Assembly: GCA_018398585.1 (NCBI GenBank)
Contig: JAGTTD010000008.1
Location: 6,026,501-6,090,500, forward strand
Reading direction: 5' to 3'
DNA: 64,000 bases
Source: Simmondsia chinensis
Lineage: Eukaryota; Streptophyta; Magnoliopsida; Caryophyllales; Simmondsiaceae
Of the stretch, positions 56,061 to 64,000 are shown piece by piece (positions within the stretch are counted from its first letter, which is position 1; each line of letters opens with the position of its first letter). The position numbers and the translations under genes were made by a program. The notes beneath the pieces are model-generated. The model was given only the letters and a program-made list of their open reading frames with translations. It did no database searches and was not told the DNA's origin.

Positions 56061-57105
56061 ATGAGCGCAAACAACTATGGAACTCAGACTTTGACCCCAT
56101 CTTCAAATGGGGTGGGGAGGAGGAGGACGAGGCCAAAGGGGATAGGGAACTTGAGATTAGGTTCACTAAATGTCGGGACACTAACGAAGAAGAGTTTTGA
56201 GATGGCCCATATAATGATGAGGAGAAACATCAACATCCTTTGTCTGCAAGAGACTAAATGGGTTGGCACGAAAGCCAGGGAGGTGTTGGGCATAAGCTCT
56301 GGTAAGCGGGCAAGGCTAGAGGCAGGAATGGAGTTGGGATCATTGTGGAAAGCAGCCTCAAGGATAAAGTAGTCGATGTATTAAGAGCTGGCGATAGGAT
56401 CATAAGTATCAAGATGGTCCTAGATGGGGAAGTATTGAACGTCATCAGTGCCTACGCACCTCAAACTGGACTGTCGGAGCATGAGAAGGCTACCTTTTGG
56501 GAGGATTTAGACACAATGATGCAGGGTATACCCCCAACCGAACAAGTAATGATTGGTGGGGATTTCAACGGACACGTGGGTGCGACGGAGGATGGATATG
56601 CTCCTCATCACAGAGGATTCGGTTTTGGAACCAGGAATGCAGAGCGCAAAGCCCTATTAGACTTCGCGGTTACTTACGACCTAACGGTGGCCAACACCTT
56701 ATTCAAAAAGCGAGAACAACACATCGTCACATACCAAAGCAGCGGGACAAGAACACAGATTGATTACATACTATTAAGGAGAAGGGTGCAAAGAGACTGC
56801 AGGGACTACAAGACTACCCCTGGTGAAGACCTATCTACGCAACATAGGGTGCTATGGGCGGATATAAAGGCCAAGGGGAGGGACAAAAGAATCTGCAAAC
56901 CTGCGCATTCGCACACCTGTTAGAGGGAGCTCAAGGGGGAGAAGTATAAGGTATACAAGGAAAAAGTGGAGGCTGAAATCAGGGAGGAATTTGAAGGGGA
57001 CACAAACCAGTTGTGGAACCATCTGGCCCAAAAGATGAGAGGACTGGCACGGGAAGTCCTCGGCATGTCTAAGGGAAGGGCACCAAGAAATAGAGAATCC
57101 TGGCA
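56061..57105 (+). pseudogene. RTE LINE endonuclease domain, nearly open
   Basis: The ATG at 56,061 gives MSANNYGTQTL, then GNLRLGSLNVGTLTKKSFEM and ILCLQETKWVG with the catalytic Glu of the first endonuclease motif. After a frameshift at about 56,350 the open stretch 56,345-56,923 holds NVISAYAPQTG, VMIGGDFNGHVG (Asp and Asn of the active site), TYQSSGTRTQIDYIL and QHRVLWADIKAKG (final His). It is an APE-type endonuclease that nicks target DNA. The reading frame breaks off at NRESW. Confidence 0.9.
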
Positions 57106-57160
57106 CGGGAAGTCCTCGGCACATCATTCTCTCTCTCGTTCTCTTTCCTTTCCTCATCTA

Positions 57161-57161
57161 C

Positions 57162-57187
<26 letters not shown>
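57161..57187. repeat. Run of 27 C
   Basis: An unbroken C run within a longer pyrimidine tract (about 57,125-57,197). The minus strand could form G-quadruplexes. It marks the scar of the internal LINE deletion. Confidence 0.95.
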
Positions 57188-57193
<6 letters not shown>

Positions 57194-57415
57194 TTTAATG
57201 TGGGCCATACTTATGCTTTCTGATGCTTGCCAGGTCTTTTGGCTGATGGATGCAAGATCATCAACTTAGGCTGGGGGTCCGAGGAAACAGCCTCTCTTCA
57301 GGGTAGCTCCCTGAAGGGGGAAGGCTGCGTACATCTACCCTCCCCAGACCCTGCTTTTGGCGGGAGCCCTTGGTGGCACTGGGTTTGTTGTTGTTGTTGT
57401 TGTTGTAACTAGGAC

Positions 57416-58850
57416 TTTTATTATAAATAAATTTTATTACTAGAAACAAGCTATGCTTGGTCTAGCGTTGATGAGCACTTGAGGCGAAGACATCACTCAG
57501 GATCGATCAACACTAGAAGCAAAATACACCCACCCCCTCTTTACAACCCTATAGTAAAAAATAGAGGTGGGATTGAATGTCTTTGTGCAAACTATTTATG
57601 ACAAACAATATTTTGCTATGAATTAGAGACACATTATTTCTAATATCTCTTTAAATATGGATAGATATAAGTTAAAGATGGTAGTGCCTGTTTCTAAACA
57701 ATAGCATTCTAACGATGCAATTCTAGGAGTAATAGTAACTTTCTTAGGCTATAAATAAACGAACTCGAGCGTCAGCAAGAGGCCCCAACATCAATACAAA
57801 TACCCCAATTTTTCTCGAAACACACTTGTATTTTGGTTTCTTTCCTTTTCTTTCGAATAAACTTTTGTAAATACACTGGAGTTTCAGAAACGACGTTTGA
57901 AAAACTATCTATCTCTACCATAGTTTTTTCCCCATCCCATTGGGCGAGTTAAGTAAATGCCATTTATCAAAGGTCTTTAATGGCCAATCCTCGAGTTTGA
58001 TAGCATTGGTCTTAGATTGGTGACCTAACGTGGTAAGCCAAAGGAATTTAGACTTGAATAATGAATCTAAGGCTTTGATGACCAAGCCCCTGGTTAGATA
58101 TCATTGGTCTGAGATTGGTGACCCAAACTTGGTTCCCTCCCTCAAACTCTTTCGAAGTTTAAATTTGTTCTATTTATTTTGAGTCAACGGTTTCGGGAAT
58201 AGGTCCAATTGAGTCGAGTTCAAGATAGGCTATTGAGCTCTCAAGTTTTCCCCTTTCTCCTTAACTCTTAAGTGTTCATGGTTAAGTATTTGCAGGCATC
58301 CTATAGTCCTCCACCCCCAACTTTCGTTTGGGTTGGACCCACATATTTTATTCTTATAACTCTTACACTAAAAGCATCAAGAAGTATGGGTTAAATCCGC
58401 ACAAAGCTTAGCAAATCAAAGTCAAGTTAACAAAAAAATCAACGCACAAAAAGATAATATGTTGAGGTCAGTCATATCTAGTTCAAACTTGACATATCCT
58501 AAGGTTAGGGTAAGTCCTTAAGCATGTTTGTTTCCTTAAGCTCATGGTGCACAAAACAAAAGGAAAAACAAACAAAACATACCTTTTAGTGACCCTAGTG
58601 AGAGGCCAAAATACAGTGCGAGACCAAATACAAATGGTCAAAACTAGGAGAGCAACCACCCTTAAGGATGAATAAGTCAAGGAACTGAATAATCCATGGC
58701 TATTTGGTCTAAGGTGTTGGATAACAATCAGATCATGGCCTAGTGCTTCGAGATCATGACAACTCCACCTATAAATTGTGAGGATTTGATTAAAACCCTT
58801 CATTGAGTATTTCCATAATCCTCAACAATTCAAGTAAAACATGAAGCTAA
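57416..58850. other. Possible LTR-like sequence, no ORF
   Basis: GGCTATAAATAAACG near 57,748 is a TATA box on the plus strand, about 30 bp before CAGCAAGAGGCC, and T-rich sequence follows. GATAGCATTGGTCTTAGATTGG and a near copy lie at about 57,998 and 58,086. It precedes a plus-strand gypsy integrase remnant and may be LTR or leader of that element, but no second LTR was found. Confidence 0.3.
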
Positions 58851-59110
58851 AAATGAGAGCACTTAGGCATCACCTCGAGGATACCTGTGAGTTATATGAG
58901 AAGGACACTAATCGGTTCCTCCATACATGCCTAGATTTAGATCATGCTGTAATAGTTAAGGCTGAGGCTCATGAGAGAATATGTAATTCTCATTTAGGGA
59001 GAAACAAAATGCACTAGTTAACTAGGTGATGTGACAGTGATTGACCCTTAAGGATCGATGATTGCATCAAATATGCCAAGTAGGGGGTAAAGGAAAATTG
59101 GTCCATACCG
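58850..59110 (+). pseudogene. Gypsy integrase zinc-binding domain, fragment
   Basis: The frame gives LRHHLEDTCELYEKDTNRFL, CLDLDHAVIVKAEAHERIC and NSHLGRNKMH, the H-H part of the integrase zinc finger. DCIKYAK follows with its Cys after stops. The core is displaced to 62,740 by an inserted LINE. Confidence 0.75.
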
Positions 59111-59274
59111 ATTTATTGCACTGGACTAGCCATTTCATTCAAGGACCAAATCGGACCGATCATATGTCGGTCAGGTCTTCAACCCTTGTATATGGGCTTA
59201 ATCAGTCTTCGATCTGGTCCGGACAAAGACCGAAAAAACCAAAGACTGGATCAAAGATTGATCAATATTAATAT
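59111..59274. other. Decayed gypsy sequence before LINE junction
   Basis: Weak continuation of integrase. GGTCCGG and CGGACCGA phrases are present. The LINE starts near 59,275. Confidence 0.4.
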
Positions 59275-61510
59275 CAAGGAGTGGGATCGAATTGGAGATG
59301 AAGACAAGAGACAACAATATAAACAGGCTAAGAAGGAAGCAAAGATAGCAGTAAGAGACGCACAATCCAAAGCCTTTGCGGAGTTCTATAGAAGGCTGGA
59401 TACAAATGAGGGGGGTAGAGACCTCTATAGAACTGCAAAGGCAAGAGAAAGGAGGACCAGAGACCTGGACCAAGTAAGGTGCATAAAGGGGACAGCCGAA
59501 AATTAAAGCTAGATGAAAATCCTACTTCTATGATCTGTTCAATGAGAAGGGAGATACAGTTGCACCCCCCAAAATTTCTACAAGCACCAGCAGAACACGA
59601 GTCCCACGACTACTGCACTAGAATTAGCCCCGACGAAGTTAGGGAAGCGTTGAAGAAGATGGGCAGGGGTAAAGCAGTTGGCCCTGACGGTATACCCATT
59701 GAGGCAAGGAAATGTACTGGAGAAGCGGGTACCAGATGGTTGACTAAATTATTCAACCAAATTCTCCAGGGGAAAACGATGCCTGATGATGGCAGAAGAG
59801 CACACTAGTCCCCGTCTATAAGAACAAAGGCGACATTTAAAGTTGTGCCAACTACATAGGAATCAAACTAATGAGCCACACTCTGAAGCCTTTGGGAGCA
59901 GGTCATAGAAGGAAAGCTTTGCCATTAAGCAAGAGTCTCAGAGAACCAATTTGAATTTATGCCAGGTAGATCAACGATGGAAGCCATCCATCTCCTGAGG
60001 AAGTCCATAGAGTACTATAGAGATAGACAAAAGGACTTTCATTTGGTTTTCATTAATTTAGAGAAGGTATATGGTAGAGTACCGAGAGAAGTTCTATAGA
60101 GGGTCTTGGAGAGGAAAGGCATCCACAAGTCCTACATATAAGTAATCAAGGACATGTACGAAGATGCTCAAACTAGTGTGCGCACTACGGAAGGGGAGAC
60201 AGACACTTTTCCCATTATAGTAGGGGTACACCAAGGATCAGCCTTGAGTCCCTTTCTATTCATTCTGGTGATGAACGAGCTCACTAGGCACATCCAAGGG
60301 GACGTACCTTGGTGCATGCTTTATGCGGACGATATAGTCCTAGTGGGAGAGTCTAAAGTGGCAGTGAATGAAAACATACAACTTTGGAGGATGGCCTTAG
60401 AATTGAAAAGTCTAAGGCTCAGTAGATCTAAGATAGAATATATGGAACTTAATTTCAGCACCTTTACCATGCCAAGCACAGCAGTCTTACGGATTGGATC
60501 AAAGCACATACCTTAGAAAGCATGCTTTAAATACTTAGGTTTCGTGGTGCAGAAAGATGCCGAAGTGGACGCAGATGTCAACAACAGGATTAAAGTGGGT
60601 TGGCACAAATGGAGAATGGCCTCGGCTATATTGTGTGATAGGAAGTTCCCGCTAAAATTAAAGGTAAATACTATAAGATGGTAGTGAGGCTAGCTATGTC
60701 ATATGGGGCAGAGTGCTGGCCTGTAAAGTGTCACCAAACACAAAAAATGAGGGTGGCAGAGATGAGGATGCTGAGGTGGATGTGCGGACATACAAAGAGG
60801 GACAGGATCAGAAATGATATCATAAGAAGGAAATTAGGTGTTGCCCCAATAGAAGATAAGTTGAGGGAGTAACAATTGTGGTGGTTTGGGCTTGTTAGAA
60901 GGAGACCCACCACTGTCCCTGTCAGGAGATGCAAACAACTCCACATAACAGATGGGAAGAAAGGGAGAGAATAGCCAAAGAAGAGCTAGCTGAAGAAAAT
61001 TCGACGGGATCTCACCTATCTCAACCAAAAAGAAGAGATGGCTCAAGATAGAGCTCTGTGGAGGACTAGAATAAGTGTATCTGATGTAGTGGGGTAGGAG
61101 CATCTGAACACTCGTAAGCTCGATCTAGTGCCATGACTTTACTTGTATGCCTATTTGCGTATCCATAATTTGACTAGTGTTCCCAAGGGCGGTTATCTAG
61201 GATGTGGTAAGAGGCATAGTGGGGCGTGGCCTTGATAGAAGATAAAATAAAGAAGCAATGTTTGAAGTGGTTCGGGCATGATAGGAGGAGACCAACGGCT
61301 GCTTCAGTCAGGAGATGCGATCAGCTCCGTACCACGCTAGGCAGGAGAGGAAGAACCAGGCCAAAGAAGGGATGACTGCAGTCGATACGGCAGGACCTCA
61401 CCCACCTAAACCCACGGGAGAAGATGGCCATAGATAGAGCTCGATAGAGAGAGAGCTCGATGGAGGACTAGCATAGGAGTAGCAGATGTAGCGGCCTCAT
61501 ACTGCTGCTT
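59275..61510 (+). pseudogene. RTE LINE reverse transcriptase, broken
   Basis: RT motifs in order: GRGKAVGPDGIPIEA (about 59,665), LTKLFNQILQGKTMPD (about 59,745), VGVHQGSALSPFLFILVMNE (about 60,225) and the catalytic box CMLYADDIVLVGES (about 60,320), with both Asp present. The C-terminal domain has YGAECWPVK, MRMLRWMCGHTKRD and IIRRKLGVAPIEDKLRE (60,680-60,870). Stops and frameshifts are many. RT copies LINE RNA at a nicked target. Confidence 0.88.
60835..61500 (+). repeat. Direct duplication of the LINE C-terminal region
   Basis: 60,840-61,115 and 61,215-61,495 encode the same stretch twice: IEDKLRE, WWFGLVRRRPT, PVRRC, DRALWRTRISVSDVV in the first; IEDKIKK, KWFGHDRRRPT, SVRRC, DRARWRTSIGVADVA in the second. 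The copies differ strongly, so they are not a recent slippage product. Confidence 0.8.
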
Positions 61511-61868
61511 ATTCTGCTATACCTGTGTTCCCAAGCGTATAGGACTTATTAGCGTGCACCTATCTACCTATCCGCCTATCTGTTTACTTGCTTATTTTGC
61601 TGCCTTGTGGGGCATGGTTTTGCCTTAAAGTCTCCTCTGGGGCATTATGCTTTGTATTACTTACTTTATGCTATGTCTTGCTCTTATGCATTGCTGCCTA
61701 TTGCTCACAGGTTGCTATGAAGCGATGACGACATGTCTCTCGGGTTGGGGGTCCTCGGAAACCACCTCTCTTCAGGTTAACACCTGAAGGGGAAAGGCTT
61801 CGTACATCTACCCCCTCAGACCCCGCTTTTGTGGGAGCCCTTGAGGCACTGGGATTGTTGTTGTTGTT

Positions 61869-62739
61869 TACATATGTGGCACTTACTCGTCCAGTACTTT
61901 GTTATGTTTATATTCATACTCTCCCCAGATAAATAAGTAGCACCATGTAACGTGCATAAACAAGGCTAACCAGAAATGGGCGACCCAAGAAGGGCGACCA
62001 ACAATGGGCAACCTAGAACAGGTGACCGAGAATGGGCAAGCATGCCAACCGAAGTTCTCTATAATAGGGAAAAGGCTCCTCACTTCTCGATACACACCTC
62101 CCCTCCTCTTCCTCCCCTCCTCTGTTCCGTTTCCCTCTCCGGAGCAATAATCGTTCAAGCCTCCTACTCTCCTCATGAATCTTGCTAGGAATATTAGGCT
62201 AAGTGTGTGGCTAGAGCTCAAGTTCAGTTCATCCTTACAAATCCTATCTCATATAGAACTCCAATACGACGAATACGCACACTTATCAATTTCGTCATAA
62301 ACAACTATATATACCAAATATATATATGTGCATATATATATATACATGTGGTGCAAATTATACTATTATTATTTTTTTAATTTTTACCTTTCAAACGGAA
62401 ATGTTTTATTCTTATAATTCAAAAATCAGTTCAAATTAGTTCGATCTGGACCAGTTTCCAACCAGTTCTGGACCATACCAACTGGCTTTTTATCAGTTTG
62501 ATCCTTGGTCTCATGATTTGATGTGGTTTGGTTCTTAGCCCAGTCTGGTCCGGTCTGGTCCTGTTCGATCTTGGATCGATGTGTTCCTCTACTGCCATGG
62601 GTTGTAGTGCTTGCTAAAGCATAGGCTTATCCCTTGGGTTCCTAAATCTAAGTTGTATGCAATAGTTAAATTGTGACCCTTTTAAGGAAGGGATATAGGT
62701 ATTACAAGTGAAATTAGTCCCCTATCAACTAAGACAAAA
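61869..62739. other. Decayed sequence between LINE and gypsy integrase core
   Basis: GGGCGACC/GGGCAACC phrases repeat at 61,975-62,040. A (TA)n microsatellite lies at 62,310-62,348. CTGGACCAGTTT, GTCTGGTCCGG and similar phrases fill 62,445-62,580. No gene recognised. Confidence 0.45.
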
Positions 62740-63510
62740 TTGTACATGTTGGTGTCTGTAAACTAATTCACTAAGTGGCTAGAGGCTAAGTAATACAAGA
62801 ACATCAATTAACAAAATGTATTTGGTTTTCTCAAGGAAGGCATCTTTTGTAGATTGGTGTACCAAAATCCATAACTGTGGACCAGGAGTGAATGTTTAGT
62901 GGCTCTAAAGTTAAGGACTTTGCTAATACCTTTATTATTGAAACATTGAACTCAACACTTTATAATGGTCATGCTAATGGCCAAGTAGAATCCTTAAATA
63001 ATATTCTCAAGGCCAGTATTAGATAAATGAGTAATGATAATCTAAGGAAGTGGCATAAACTCTTACTAGTTACACTATGAGCTTATAAGACCTCAAAAAG
63101 GGCCGCAACAAGGACCTTATCATTTCATTTAACAAGTGGTCATGATGCAAGTTTACCTGCGAAGGTCAATATCCAATCAATGAAAGTTTATGAAGAAGGA
63201 CAACTCTCGAGGCTTGAGTATAGGTGTGTGACTATTGGACGAGCTTAATGGCGTAGACTAGGAAAGGCTTGATGTCGTCCATAAACTTGGGAGACGAAAA
63301 GGATGGGAAATGCCTATAATAAGATGATCAGGCTTAGATCATTTCATAATGGAGATCTAGGTAGGGTCATTGATGAACTATTCCCTAATTGAGAGCACCC
63401 ATTTAAGGTGACTGACACTATCAATGGCTACACATACCTACATAAAGGCCTTGATGGTAAAACTCATCCAAGAGCCATTAATGGTAGATTGTAGAAAAAA
63501 GTAGTTATTT
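62740..63510 (+). pseudogene. Gypsy integrase core and pol C-terminus, decayed
   Basis: FTKWLEAK (about 62,770), GVPKSITVD (second Asp region, about 62,865) and NGHANGQVESLNNILKASIR (Glu, about 62,975) give the core, followed by WHKLLLVTL and AYKTSKRAATRTLSFHLTSG. The C-terminal end is visible at DTINGYTYLHKGLDGKTHPR and AINGRL near 63,480. The first Asp region was lost or displaced where the LINE inserted. Stops are frequent. Confidence 0.8.
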
Positions 63511-64000
63511 TAATTTTAGATGCTATGTTTCCAATTTTAGCATCAATATTTAGAGAATCAAGTATGAGATTTGGTTTTTAGACTAAACTATTACTTACGA
63601 AAATCGATGGAGCAACATGTAAGGAACAAATGATTTTATCACAAAACCAAATCTTCAATGATTTGCAAGGTATAAATGATAAAAGGAAAATGAGGGTACA
63701 ATGTTTTCTAAGTATCAAAGTGGAAACATCTAGCTCTGAAGAGGAAGCATTGTAGGATGGTAAGCTTTATCAGAATACACTCAAATTCTGCTTCTTTGCA
63801 GATAAATTGCTTTTGGAATAATGTAGGGGCTTGTTTAACCTGCTAAGCATCTTTTAATCTATATAATTTAGGCCAGAAAATCCGCACGACATGCCTCCAA
63901 AGTAATGACGTCTCCTCGTAGTTTGGTATTGACACCGACACTCAGAGGGGTGATATTTGTTGCTATAGGTGGACTAGCGAAAACATTGACATATAGAGAG
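63511..64000. other. Downstream sequence of the gypsy remnant
   Basis: 3' untranslated or LTR sequence would be expected here, but I find no repeat partner and no polypurine tract I can defend. It runs off the window. Confidence 0.4.

Larger units (their letters stand above)
55640..57413 (+). mobile_element. RTE LINE, internally deleted
   Basis: The endonuclease half is present (56,061-57,105), then the RT half is missing and a normal RTE 3' end follows (about 57,205-57,413), closing with GGTTTGTTGTTGTTG. The junction contains a 20-bp direct repeat and a 27-nt C run, listed separately. The 5' boundary near 55,640 is approximate. Confidence 0.7.
59275..61868 (+). mobile_element. RTE LINE, 5' truncated, inserted in a gypsy integrase
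   Basis: It starts in mid-frame with KEWDRIGDEDKRQQYKQA, covers RT and the C-terminal domain, and ends in TTGTTGTTGTTT at 61,868. Gypsy integrase lies on both sides (58,850 and 62,740), so the LINE is the younger. No clear TSD was found. Its C-terminal part occurs twice. Confidence 0.8.

Noticed and set aside
57046..57066. GGGAAGTCCTCG resembling 5S rRNA inside a LINE
   Set aside because: It is part of the LINE frame (REVLGMSKG) and the match is only about a dozen bases.

Overview
This is nuclear plant DNA, almost certainly from a heterochromatic, repeat-rich part of a flowering-plant genome. I find no intact host gene. Nearly everything recognisable is transposable-element sequence, nested several layers deep and mutated: Ty3/gypsy elements of the Tat type and a second gypsy lineage, two Ty1/copia elements with tRNA-iMet-type primer sites, RTE-clade and L1-type LINEs, CACTA ends, hAT-like and Mutator-like non-autonomous elements, and minisatellites. 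The sequence does not allow a species call.

Layout. (1) 1-12,640: a Tat-type gypsy element on the minus strand. It has a 36-bp minisatellite in its 3' region (1-690), integrase and RNase H (850-3,105), then a 7.3-kb AT-rich foreign block with two CACTA right ends (to 10,388), then the start of RT, protease and gag (10,389-12,630). (2) 12,640-16,153: AT-rich filler holding a 178-bp 5S rRNA/LINE chimera with a 9-bp target-site duplication (TSD). (3) 16,154-35,878: a second Tat-type element on the minus strand, bounded by a 5-bp TSD (GAAGC). It has no gag-pol but carries three minisatellites and an antisense, apparently spliced accessory ORF (22,068-23,814). Inserted into it are a full-length RTE LINE, a foldback MITE, an L1 derivative holding only ORF1, a hAT-like element, and a 4.9-kb copia element in its 5' LTR.

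(4) 37,826-43,322: a gypsy element with 414/416-bp LTRs, with a hAT-like element inserted between its zinc knuckle and protease. (5) 43,323-49,355: AT-rich DNA with LINE tails and a 1,149-bp Mutator-like foldback element with a perfect 9-bp TSD. (6) 49,356-55,413: a 6.1-kb copia element with about 1-kb LTRs. (7) 55,640-63,500: plus-strand RTE LINE copies, one internally deleted and one 5'-truncated, the latter inside a decayed gypsy integrase.

The genes do not form a host pathway. Each coding remnant is part of a gag-protease-RT-RNase H-integrase polyprotein or a LINE endonuclease-RT. Most in-frame stops and lost catalytic aspartates look like C-to-T or G-to-A changes, as expected for methylated, silenced elements. 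The most unusual items are the 5S/LINE chimera, the gag-pol-less Tat element with its antisense ORF, and the ORF1-only LINE.
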